From NCBI RefSeq assembly GCF_900099965.1, contig NZ_FNDJ01000032.1, positions 62,001 to 126,000 of the forward strand: a stretch of DNA of 64,000 nucleotides, in the 5' to 3' direction. This DNA comes from Nonomuraea jiangxiensis (lineage in GTDB: Bacteria; Actinomycetota; Actinomycetes; Streptosporangiales; Streptosporangiaceae). Each line of letters begins with the position of its first letter. The stretch's first letter is position 1. The notes beneath the pieces are model-generated. The model did no database searches. It saw only the letters and a program-made list of their open reading frames with translations, and was not told the DNA's origin. The position numbers and the translations under genes were made by a program. Positions 36,801 through 44,774 of the stretch are shown in pieces.

Positions 36801-38111
36801 GTGACCACCACCACGCTGCATCCCGGCAAGGACGGTGCCGGGGTGGTGAGGCGCACGGTCCTGCCGGGCGGGTTGCGTGTGGTGACCGAGACCATGCCGA
36901 CCGTGCGCAGTGTCGCGGTCGGCATGTGGGTCGGCATCGGCTCGCGTGACGAGGCCCCCGAGCACATGGGGGCCACCCACTTCCTGGAGCACCTGCTGTT
37001 CAAGGGCACTCCGACCCGCGACGCGATGGAGATCTCCGCCTCCATCGAGGGCATCGGCGGCGAGATCAACGCCTTCACCGCCAAGGAGTACACCTGCTAC
37101 TACGCCCGGGTCCTCGACGAGGACCTGGCGGTGGCGGTGGACGTGCTCGCCGACGTGGTGACCAGCTCGCTGGTGACGGACGAGGACGTCGAGTCAGAGC
37201 GTGGCGTGATCCTGGAGGAGATCGCCATGCACGACGACGACCCCTCGGACGTCGTGCACGAGCAGTTCGCCGCCGCCCTCTATGGTGACTCGCCGATCGG
37301 CCGGCCCATCCTGGGCACGGTCGACTCGATCAACGCCCTGGGGCGCGAGCGGATCGCCGAGTACTACCACCGCTACTACCGGCCCCGCCGTACGGTGGTG
37401 TCGGTGGCGGGCAACGTACGCCACGAAGAGGTCGTCGAGCTGGTCACCAGGGCCTACGAGCGGGCCGGCGCGCTGTCCGGCCCGGCCGAGTTCGCGCCCC
37501 CGCGCACCAGCGGTCCCGGGGCGGAGACCCGCTCGGGCGTCAGGGTGCTCGACCGGCCGACCGAGCAGGCCAACCTGGTGCTCGGCACGACCGGCATGGC
37601 CCGTACGGACGAGCGCAGGTTCGCGCTGGGCGTGCTCAACGCGGCGCTGGGCGGCGGCATGTCGTCCCGGCTCTTCCAGGAGATCAGGGAGAAGCGCGGC
37701 CTGGCCTACTCCGCCTACAGCTACACCTCTGCCTACGCCGACACCGGGCAGTTCGGCATCTACGTGGGCTGCCTGCCCTCGAAGATCGACGACGTGCTCA
37801 AGATCTGCCGGGACGAGGTGGCCAGGGTCGTGACCGAGGGCCTGTCCGCCGACGAGATCATGCGCGGCAAGGGACAGATGCGCGGCGGGCTCGTGCTCGG
37901 ACTGGAGGACACCGGCTCGCGCATGTCCCGGATCGGCAAGAACGAGCTGGTCTACGACGAGCTGATGTCGGTGGACGAGGTGCTGTCGCGCATCGAGGCC
38001 GTCACCCCCGACGAGATCGCCGAGGTGGCCGCCGACGTGCTCAGCCGGCCGCTCACGCTCGCCGTGATCGGCCCGTACGGCGACAAGGACTTCGGCGACG
38101 CCGTCCGATAG
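36801..38111 (+). CDS. M16 family zinc metalloprotease
   Basis: The 436-aa processing-peptidase-like protein has the inverted zinc motif HFLEHLLFKGTPTR (HxxEH) with the downstream Glu in ERGVILEEIAMHDDDP, and the C-terminal KRGLAYSAYSYTSAYAD of the family. It is the standard partner downstream of pnp in actinobacteria. GGAGG lies four bases before the GTG. It is predicted to be cytoplasmic because no signal is present. Confidence 0.93.
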   Translation: MTTTTLHPGKDGAGVVRRTVLPGGLRVVTETMPTVRSVAVGMWVGIGSRDEAPEHMGATHFLEHLLFKGTPTRDAMEISASIEGIGGEINAFTAKEYTCYYARVLDEDLAVAVDVLADVVTSSLVTDEDVESERGVILEEIAMHDDDPSDVVHEQFAAALYGDSPIGRPILGTVDSINALGRERIAEYYHRYYRPRRTVVSVAGNVRHEEVVELVTRAYERAGALSGPAEFAPPRTSGPGAETRSGVRVLDRPTEQANLVLGTTGMARTDERRFALGVLNAALGGGMSSRLFQEIREKRGLAYSAYSYTSAYADTGQFGIYVGCLPSKIDDVLKICRDEVARVVTEGLSADEIMRGKGQMRGGLVLGLEDTGSRMSRIGKNELVYDELMSVDEVLSRIEAVTPDEIAEVAADVLSRPLTLAVIGPYGDKDFGDAVR

Positions 38112-38121
38112 GGTTGGCCCT

Positions 38122-38859
38122 GTGATCAGGGTAGGTGTGCTGGGCGCCCTCGGCAGAGTGGGCGTCGAGGTGTGCAAGGCCGTCGAGGCGGCCACCGACA
38201 TGGAGCTGGTGGCCGCACTCGACAAGGACGACTCCGTCGAGGGGCTCAGGGGCGCCGAGGTGGTGGTCGACTTCACCCATCCCGACGTGGTCATGGGCAA
38301 CCTCGAATGGGCGATCGGCCACGGCATCCACCCCGTGGTGGGCACGACCGGGTTCGACGAGGGGCGGCTGGAGACCGTGCGGGGGTGGCTGGCGGGCTCG
38401 CCGGGCACCAACTGCCTGATCGCCCCCAACTTCGGCATCGCGGCCGTGCTCATGATGCACTTCGCGCAGCAGGCGGCCCGCTACTTCGAGTCCGTCGAGA
38501 TCGTCGAGCTGCACCATCCCAACAAGGCCGACGCCCCTTCCGGCACGGCCCGGCGCACCGCGGAGCTGGTGGCCGAGGCGCGGAGCAAGGGCGGGCTGGG
38601 CCAGATGCCCGACGCGACGAGCACGGCGCTCGACGGCGCTCGCGGGGCCGACGTCGGCGGGGTTCACGTGCACGCGGTGCGGCTGTCCGGGCTGATCGCG
38701 CACCAGGAGGTGCTGCTGGGCGGCGACGGGGAGATCCTCACGATCCGCCACGACACGATGAGCAGGTCGGCGTTCACGCCGGGCGTGCTGCTCGGGGTGC
38801 GCAGGGTGCGCGAGCTGCCCGGCCTCACCCTGGGGCTGGAGCCCCTGCTCGACCTCTGA
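38122..38859 (+). CDS. dapB: 4-hydroxy-tetrahydrodipicolinate reductase
   Basis: The 245-aa enzyme catalyses the NAD(P)H step of lysine and diaminopimelate synthesis. It has the N-terminal VGVLGALGRVG nucleotide motif (normally GxxGRMG), VDFTHPDVV, GTTGFDEGRL, and the signature ELHHPNKADAPSGTA. It starts 10 bp after the M16 gene. The next pathway gene, dapA, is 17.7 kb away at 56585. Confidence 0.96.
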   Translation: MIRVGVLGALGRVGVEVCKAVEAATDMELVAALDKDDSVEGLRGAEVVVDFTHPDVVMGNLEWAIGHGIHPVVGTTGFDEGRLETVRGWLAGSPGTNCLIAPNFGIAAVLMMHFAQQAARYFESVEIVELHHPNKADAPSGTARRTAELVAEARSKGGLGQMPDATSTALDGARGADVGGVHVHAVRLSGLIAHQEVLLGGDGEILTIRHDTMSRSAFTPGVLLGVRRVRELPGLTLGLEPLLDL

Positions 38860-38870
38860 CCTCTGCCGCA

Positions 38871-38915
38871 CACGACGTGCCCACCACCCGTCCAGTGGGT
38901 CGTGGGCACGTCGTG
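38871..38915 (+). terminator. dapB terminator
   Basis: CACGACGTGCCCAC at 38871-38884 is the exact reverse complement of GTGGGCACGTCGTG at 38902-38915, and the inner bases pair further (CACCC/GTGGG). This is a 14-bp perfect stem. Confidence 0.8.
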
Positions 38916-39008
38916 AGGAGAGGGTCCCGGGCTCCGCACAGCCGGGACTACGATCATCAACACTAATACGAGCGGCGCGATACGCCCGAAACATGGGATC
39001 GTGTCGGC

Positions 39009-39542
39009 ATGGTGCGATGGGCGGAGGCAGGAGAGCTCCCCGGGCTGACAGCGATCGAGCTGGCGGCGGATCGGCTGTTCGAGCAGGTGGGGATCGTGTT
39101 CCCGCCCGGCACGACCATGATCGAAGAGGTCACCGACCCCGGGCCGGTGCTGGTCGAGGGGGAGCCACCGGCGGGATTCGCCCTGATCGGGTGGGTGGAC
39201 GGCAACCTGCACCTTGAGCAGCTCGCCGTGCATCCCGACAGCATGCGGCAGGGCATCGGCGGGCGGCTGATGACGGCCGTGATCACCCACGCCGGGGCCG
39301 CCGGGGCGCCCGCGGTGACACTGACGACCTACCGGGACGTGCCCTGGAACGCGCCGTGGTACGCGCGGCACGGCTTCTCGGTGATGCCGGAGGCCGAGTG
39401 GGGGCCGGAGCTACGCGCGCTGGTGGCCCACGAGCGCGAGTTGGGCATCGAGGTGGCGCCGCGGGTGGTGATGCGCCGCGGGTCCCCTACGTCCGGGCCG
39501 GCCCCCGATGCGCGCGGCGCCTCGACGCCGGCGCACCCGTAG
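39009..39542 (+). CDS. GNAT family N-acetyltransferase
   Basis: The 177-aa protein has the acetyl-CoA motif LEQLAVHPDSMRQGIGGRLM and the WYARHGFSVMPEAEWGPELRAL end of the GNAT fold. Substrate is unknown. There is little sign of a ribosome site before ATG 39009, so it may be leaderless. It is the first gene of the accessory stretch after the dapB terminator. Confidence 0.88.
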   Translation: MVRWAEAGELPGLTAIELAADRLFEQVGIVFPPGTTMIEEVTDPGPVLVEGEPPAGFALIGWVDGNLHLEQLAVHPDSMRQGIGGRLMTAVITHAGAAGAPAVTLTTYRDVPWNAPWYARHGFSVMPEAEWGPELRALVAHERELGIEVAPRVVMRRGSPTSGPAPDARGASTPAHP

Positions 39543-39553
39543 CGGGGTGCCGT

Positions 39554-40285
39554 TCACGGCTGGTCGGCCGAGTGCGACGGGGGCTCCTCGAAGCGCGACC
39601 GCTGCGGCGGCTCCCCGCTGACCGCCTCCACGATCGAGGCCGCGAGCTGGTGCAGCTTGACGTTCCTGGACTGGGAGACCTGCCGGAGCACCTCGAAGGC
39701 CTGGTGGGAGGTGCAGCGGCGCTGCGCCATGACGATGCCGAGCGCCTGGTCGATGATCGCCCGGGTGGCGAGCGCCTCCTTGAGCTGGGCCACCATCTCA
39801 CGTGTCCGGGCCGCGCCCAGCGTCGTACGGAGCAGCAGCTCGAGATGGCCCGCCGACACGCGCAGGCTGCACCGTACCGCGTCGGGGAACTCGCCGGCGT
39901 CGTCGGAATAGAGGGTCAGCGCGCCCAGCGGCCCGCCCTCGAACTCCAGCGGCTCGGAATGCAGGCTGCGGAGCCCCCGGGAGTCGGCGGCGAAGCGGCG
40001 CCAGCGGGAGTCCGCGGCCAGATCCGTCGCCGTCACCGGCCGGCCGGTGCTGATCGCGTCGAGGACCGGCCCGTCGCCGGTGGCCGACTGTAACTCGTCG
40101 AGCCGACCGGCCCGCACGTGGGAGCAGGCGGCGGTACGGATGCCGGACTCGGCACACAGGGCGATGCTGACCATGGGACGACCGGGGATCACCCGAGAGA
40201 TGATGGAGACGCTCTCAACGAGCTCCCGCTCGAACTCCGCGATGTCCGTGGGCACTGTAGGCCGGTTCAACGGTTTCCTTCGCAC
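39554..40285 (-). CDS. GAF and ANTAR domain RNA-binding regulator
   Basis: The roughly 243-aa protein has an N-terminal GAF sensor domain (about 20-160) and a C-terminal ANTAR domain with ATRAIIDQALGIVMAQRRCTSHQAFEVLRQVSQ. ANTAR proteins bind paired RNA hairpins and prevent termination. The signal is not evident. The start is uncertain: GTG 40285, TTG 40270 (with AAGGA upstream) and GTG 40255 are all in frame. It converges on the GNAT gene. Confidence 0.87.
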   Translation of the reverse strand: MRRKPLNRPTVPTDIAEFERELVESVSIISRVIPGRPMVSIALCAESGIRTAACSHVRAGRLDELQSATGDGPVLDAISTGRPVTATDLAADSRWRRFAADSRGLRSLHSEPLEFEGGPLGALTLYSDDAGEFPDAVRCSLRVSAGHLELLLRTTLGAARTREMVAQLKEALATRAIIDQALGIVMAQRRCTSHQAFEVLRQVSQSRNVKLHQLAASIVEAVSGEPPQRSRFEEPPSHSADQP

Positions 40286-40379
40286 TCGTGCGTCGGGCCA
40301 CTCCTCCGGACCATCTGTGCAGCAAGCCTGCCCTTGCCAGGGGTCTTCCCGCTAGCCCTTCCGCGCAAGAATCTGAACA

Positions 40380-41381
40380 TCAACCCGCGACATAGGCATC
40401 CACTTCCGCCACATACGCATCCTTGACGTGCCGGGGCAGCCAGGCGATCTCGAACGCGTTCCGTTGCAGCTGCGCCAGCTCCTCCCGGGAGAGCTGCAGC
40501 GCGTCGTGCAGGGCGAGCAGGTTCTCCTGGACGTACGCCGCGAAGTACGCCGGGTCGTCGGAGCTGATCGTGACCCGCACGCCGAGGTCCATGAGCTTGC
40601 GGATGCCTTCGGCCTTCAACGAGCCGGTGACGAAGCCGTTGGAGACCGGGCAGCAGGTGAGCCCCATGCCGCGGGCCAGGACCGTCTCCACCAGCCGCTG
40701 GTCCTCCAGGATGTTGACCCCGTGGTCGATTCGGTTGACCCCGATGTCCTCGACGGCCTGGCGGATGTGCTCGATCGCGTCGTCCTGGTCCACGTCACAG
40801 TGCATGGTCAGCAGGTAGCCCTCCTGCCTGGCGCGCTCGTAGACCGCCGCGAACTTGGCCGGCGGATTGCCCTTCTCGTCGGAGTCCAGCCCGACGCCCA
40901 CGATCCACTCCTTGTACGGCAGCGACTCCAGCAGCGTCGCCATCGCGTATTCGGCCTGGAAGTCACGCAGGAAGCACATGATGAGCTGCGCCCGCACGCC
41001 GAGCTGCGTCTCCGCGTCCATCAGCGCCCGCCGCAGTCCGCGGATCACCACGTCGAACGGCACGCCGCGGGAGGTGTGCGCCTGCGGGTCGAAGAAGATC
41101 TCGGCGTAGCGGACGTTCTGCTCGGCGGCCCTGCGCAGGTAGGCCATGGCCAGGTCGTAGAAGTCGGGCTCGGTGCGCAGGACCCGCATGCTCTCGTAGT
41201 AGATCGTCAGAAAGGAGGGCAGGCTGTCGAAGGTGTAGGCGGCCCGCATCTCCGCGACGGAGGAGTAGGGCAGCTCCAGGCCGTTGCGGGCGGCCAGCTC
41301 GAACTTGAGCTCGGGCTCCAGCGTGCCCTCGATGTGCAGGTGCAGCTCACACTTGGGCAGCCCGGCGACGAAGTCCTTCAC
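40380..41381 (-). CDS. Adenine/adenosine deaminase family, probably adenine deaminase
   Basis: The 333-aa amidohydrolase has the metal motif ELHLHIEGTLEPELKFELAARNG, then MHCDVDQ, the catalytic HGVN in NRIDHGVNI and SSDDPAYFAAY. The HIEGTLEPE and SSDDPAYF versions are characteristic of the AAH1-like adenine deaminases rather than adenosine deaminases, whose motif is usually SLNTDDP. It would convert adenine to hypoxanthine in purine salvage. Confidence 0.85.
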   Translation of the reverse strand: MKDFVAGLPKCELHLHIEGTLEPELKFELAARNGLELPYSSVAEMRAAYTFDSLPSFLTIYYESMRVLRTEPDFYDLAMAYLRRAAEQNVRYAEIFFDPQAHTSRGVPFDVVIRGLRRALMDAETQLGVRAQLIMCFLRDFQAEYAMATLLESLPYKEWIVGVGLDSDEKGNPPAKFAAVYERARQEGYLLTMHCDVDQDDAIEHIRQAVEDIGVNRIDHGVNILEDQRLVETVLARGMGLTCCPVSNGFVTGSLKAEGIRKLMDLGVRVTISSDDPAYFAAYVQENLLALHDALQLSREELAQLQRNAFEIAWLPRHVKDAYVAEVDAYVAG

Positions 41382-41454
41382 AGCTCCTCCTCGTCCTCGT
41401 CCTCGTGCTCGTCAGAGGCCTTGCGCTCATCGATCCACAGGTTCGGGGCGCTCG

Positions 41455-42330
41455 TCAGAAGACGATAGCCAAGCCCAGCGCGAAGAGCAGTCCGTAGGCC
41501 AGCTGCAATTTCCCGGTCTGCTGCAGCACCGCGATCAGCGCCGGGCCCACGGCCTTGTCCAGCACCGTCCTGATCGGCGGGATCGCCAGCGGCACGGCGA
41601 GCAGCACGAGCGCCGCCCACGGCGTCACCGGGATCATCGCCAGCGCCACCACGAACGGCACGACCTGCAGGGCCACGTAGAGCGTACGGGTGCGCTCGGC
41701 GCCCAGCCGCACGGCCAGCGTCCGCTTGCCGGAGCTGCCGTCCGTGCCGACGTCACGCAGGTTGTTGACCACCAGCATCGAACACGACAGCAGACCCACC
41801 GGGATCGAGGCGAAGAACGCGGGCCAGCTCAGGTGCTCGGTCTGCACATAGGCGGTGCCCACCACGGGCACGACCCCGAAGAACACGAACACGGCCAGCT
41901 CGCCCAGACCGCGGTAGCCGTACGGACGCTTGCCGCCCGTGTAGAACCAGGCCGCGGCGATGGCCGCGGCGCCCACCAGCAGGATCCACCACGCCTGCGT
42001 GACGATGACCAGGATCAGCCCCAGCACCGCCGCGAGCGCGAAACAGCCCAGTGCGGCGGCCAGCACCTGCGGCGGGGTGGCCGCCCGCGAGCCCACCAGC
42101 CGCATCGGGCCGACCCGCTGGTCGTCGGTGCCGCGAATGCCGTCGCTGTAGTCGTTGGCGTAGTTGACCCCGATCTGCAGGGAAAGCGCCACGAACAGCG
42201 CCAGGATCGCCCGCCACCACACGAAGCCATCTTCGCCGATGGCCACGCCGGTGCCGACCATGACGGGCACGATGGCGTTGGGGAGAGTGCGCGGCCGGGC
42301 GCCGGCGATCCACTGGCCGGGTGTTGCCAT
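41455..42330 (-). CDS. menA: 1,4-dihydroxy-2-naphthoate polyprenyltransferase
   Basis: The 291-aa integral-membrane UbiA-family enzyme attaches the isoprenoid chain in menaquinone synthesis. The two Asp-rich motifs are NYANDYSDGIRGTDDQRVGP and NNLRDVGTD. About eight membrane segments are visible. ATG 42330 gives the usual MATPGQWIAGARPRTLP start. It lies 14 bp downstream of the GNAT gene, in the same direction. Confidence 0.93.
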   Translation of the reverse strand: MATPGQWIAGARPRTLPNAIVPVMVGTGVAIGEDGFVWWRAILALFVALSLQIGVNYANDYSDGIRGTDDQRVGPMRLVGSRAATPPQVLAAALGCFALAAVLGLILVIVTQAWWILLVGAAAIAAAWFYTGGKRPYGYRGLGELAVFVFFGVVPVVGTAYVQTEHLSWPAFFASIPVGLLSCSMLVVNNLRDVGTDGSSGKRTLAVRLGAERTRTLYVALQVVPFVVALAMIPVTPWAALVLLAVPLAIPPIRTVLDKAVGPALIAVLQQTGKLQLAYGLLFALGLAIVF

Positions 42331-42344
42331 ATCCGTTGAGACCT

Positions 42345-42953
42345 CTAGCTGATATCCGTGGTGAGCCTGACCATCCGGATCGGACGGCCCATGTCGAGAA
42401 CGCGCTCGGCCATATCCTCGCCCCAACCGGCCGACTCCAGGAAACCGAGCACCGCGTGGTTGTCGGCGAACACCCAGGTGACGATCTGGCGGAACCCGTC
42501 CTCGCGCAGGTGGTCGACCGTGGCGTTGAGCAGGCGGCTGCCGTGACCCCGGCGGACGAAGTCCGGGTCGACCAGCAGCGTCAGCATCTCGGCCACCACG
42601 CTGGGGTCGAGGTCGGGGTCCTCGGCGGGGGCATGTGAGGCCAGGCCCACCACGCGCTCACCGCCGCGTGGGGTGGTCAGCGCGGCACTGCCGCCCGCGC
42701 CGAGCGCCGGAAAACCCTCGGTGTCCAGGATGGTCTCCACCGCCACCAGCACCCGATGCATGGGTGTGGGCGGGGCCACGATCGCCTCGTCCCACTGGCG
42801 CAGCCACATCTTCTCGGCCGCCGCGCCTGTCATCTGCTCGAGTGGGCCTTCGGGGAGGAAATCCCGATAACCGTAGCGCCAGGCGCGGATCTGAGTGTTC
42901 GCAACCTGGAGCACATCCTCGCGCCGGGCCGCCCGGACGCCTACGTCTGCCAT
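42345..42953 (-). CDS. GNAT family N-acetyltransferase
   Basis: The 202-aa protein has VRAARREDVLQVANTQIRAWRYGYRDFLP at the N-terminus and the acetyl-CoA motif LLVDPDFVRRGHGSRLLNA. AAGGAG lies nine bases before ATG 42953. Co-transcribed with menA, though a functional link is not obvious. Confidence 0.87.
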   Translation of the reverse strand: MADVGVRAARREDVLQVANTQIRAWRYGYRDFLPEGPLEQMTGAAAEKMWLRQWDEAIVAPPTPMHRVLVAVETILDTEGFPALGAGGSAALTTPRGGERVVGLASHAPAEDPDLDPSVVAEMLTLLVDPDFVRRGHGSRLLNATVDHLREDGFRQIVTWVFADNHAVLGFLESAGWGEDMAERVLDMGRPIRMVRLTTDIS

Positions 42954-43237
42954 CTCGGCCCGCTCCTTCGCCTGCCGTCCATGCCACAAGGCACGAGTTA
43001 CACCGTATCGGTGTTTGACCCTTGGAGACGACGCGAACCCCGCTTCCTCACCCGGTAACCCCGTGTCTTGGTGCAGTCGCCGCATAACTGCACGTACCCC
43101 AGCAAGACATCATCAGACGTCAGCCCGCTGCCGCAGCCTGGGAACCTCCGGGAGAGATCGCCGACCACCTCCTGAGGCGAGATCGTTGACCCTCGCCTGA
43201 GGCGAGATCATCGACCAAGCCTCGCGGCCTCGTCGCC

Positions 43238-43345
43238 GCGACCAGCCCTGGACGGCCTCCTCATGATGAGATGGCGGCCAGCCCTGGACGGCCTTTTCAT
43301 GACGAGGCCGCGACCAGCCCCGGGCAGCCTCTCACGATGAGACCT
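43238..43345 (-). repeat. 36-bp tandem repeat containing the MocR gene's stop codon
   Basis: Three 36-bp units (43238-43273, 43274-43309, 43310-43345) run from the intergenic space into the 3' end of the MocR gene. In the sense direction the gene ends GTC TCA TCG TGA, and the two downstream units carry GCC TCG TCA TGA and ATC TCA TCA TGA in the same place. A related pair of copies with CGCCTGAGGCGAGATC-like sequence lies at about 43170-43215. Confidence 0.75.
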
Positions 43346-44732
43346 CGGCAAGGGCCTGGGAGAGTCGCCGCACCCCTTCGGTCAGCTCCGCCAGATGGGC
43401 GGCGGCCATGTGCGTCACCCGGATCCGCGGCCCCGGCGGCTCGGACGGATAGTAGATCTGCCCCGGGCTCACCAGCACCCCGTTCCGCTTGCCCGCCTCC
43501 ACCAGCGCGTGCTCGTCGACCTCGGCGGGCAGCCGCACCCACAGGTGCATCCCGCCGATGGGCATCACATGCACCTCCGCCTCGGGCATGCGCGCGGCCA
43601 GCGCCGCCGCCAGGCCGTCGCGGCGGGCGCTGATCTCGCCGTGTACGGCCGCCAGATGCCGCCGCCACCCCGGCGACCCGACGAACTCCAGCGCCGTCTC
43701 CTGCAACGGCCTGGCCACGAAGAACGACTCCACCAGCTGGCTGGACCGCAACCGGCGAGCGGCCGGCCCTCGGGCGATCACGGCCGCCACCCGCAGGCTG
43801 GGGGAGAGGATCTTCGTCAGCGAAACCAGATGGACCACCGTGCCGTGCCGGTCCATGGACGCCAGCGACGACGGCGCCTGCGCGGTCAGGAAATGGGCGT
43901 AGTCATCCTCGATGACGAACGCCCCCGCCGCCCTGGCCACCTGCAGCACCTGCTCCCGGCGCTCGACGGGGAGGGTCGCCCCCGTCGGGTTGTGCAGCGT
44001 GGGCTGGCAGAAGAACACCCGGGCCCCCGTCACGGCGAACGCCTCGGCCAGCAGCTCCGGCCGCACCCCGTCCCGGTCCATGGGTACGGCCGTCGCCCGC
44101 AGCCCCGCCGCCTTGGCCGCCGCCAGCGCTCCAGGGTAGGTGGGCGTCTCGACCAGCACCGGCGTACCAGGTGCCGCGAGCGCCCGGAACGCATGGGTAA
44201 GCGCCGCCTGCCCTCCGCTCACCACCAGCACGTCCCCCGCCGTCACGTCACCCCCTGCCTGCGCGGCGAACCACCTCCGCAGCTCCACCACTCCCGTAAG
44301 CGGCGGCATCGCCCACGCCTCCGCCCGCCGTACGGCCCGCACCGCCGCAGCCGCCAGCTGTTTGTCGGGCCGCAACCCTGGCCGCAGGTACCCCCCGGTC
44401 AGGGGCACAGTCCCCTCGGGCACCGCCCCCAGCAACGCCGCCACCGGCTCGTCGTCCACCACCCGGGCCCCGAGCGCCACGGTCTGCCAGGACAGGTCGG
44501 CGGCATCCCGCGCCCCGCCGACCGGCTGAGCCACGAAGGCCCCGACACCCGGCTTGGTGACCACCCGCCCCTCGGCCGCCAACTGCCCGATGGCCCTGGA
44601 GACGGTCACGGGACTGACGTTGTGACGCCGCATGATCTCCCTGCTGGACGTCAGTTGCGCCCCCGCCGCCAACCGCTCGGCCTCCTGACGCAGTATCGCA
44701 GCGACCTGATCGACACTGCTATCGTTTTCCAT
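43332..44732 (-). CDS. MocR-type regulator (GntR HTH fused to PLP aminotransferase fold)
   Basis: The 466-aa protein has an N-terminal GntR winged helix (about 1-70; SSREIMRRHNVSPVTVSRAI) and a large fold-type I aminotransferase domain. This has VSGGQAALTHAFRALA, PTLHNPTGATLP, VIEDDYAHFL and the PLP Lys in VSLTKILSPSLR. MocR proteins use PLP or an amino compound as effector. Its ATG overlaps that of the divergent EamA transporter gene (CATG at 44730-44733), the probable target. Confidence 0.92.
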   Translation of the reverse strand: MENDSSVDQVAAILRQEAERLAAGAQLTSSREIMRRHNVSPVTVSRAIGQLAAEGRVVTKPGVGAFVAQPVGGARDAADLSWQTVALGARVVDDEPVAALLGAVPEGTVPLTGGYLRPGLRPDKQLAAAAVRAVRRAEAWAMPPLTGVVELRRWFAAQAGGDVTAGDVLVVSGGQAALTHAFRALAAPGTPVLVETPTYPGALAAAKAAGLRATAVPMDRDGVRPELLAEAFAVTGARVFFCQPTLHNPTGATLPVERREQVLQVARAAGAFVIEDDYAHFLTAQAPSSLASMDRHGTVVHLVSLTKILSPSLRVAAVIARGPAARRLRSSQLVESFFVARPLQETALEFVGSPGWRRHLAAVHGEISARRDGLAAALAARMPEAEVHVMPIGGMHLWVRLPAEVDEHALVEAGKRNGVLVSPGQIYYPSEPPGPRIRVTHMAAAHLAELTEGVRRLSQALAEVSS

Positions 44733-44774
44733 GAGAGATCACGATAGCGCTACTCCCTCCCCCGAGATAGCGCT
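44719..44774. promoter_or_regulatory. Probable MocR operator with three half-sites
   Basis: CTATCGT at 44719-44725 is inverted relative to ACGATAG at 44741-44747. GATAGCGCT occurs as a direct repeat at 44743-44751 and 44766-44774. The spacing is about 22-23 bp, two helical turns, the layout known for MocR/PdxR operators (direct plus inverted repeats). Confidence 0.55.

Noticed and set aside
41378..41620. An 80-codon minus-strand frame ending in an acidic EDEDEEEL tail between menA and the deaminase gene
   Set aside because: Most of it is an antiframe of menA. The unique part is only about 25 codons and lacks a start.
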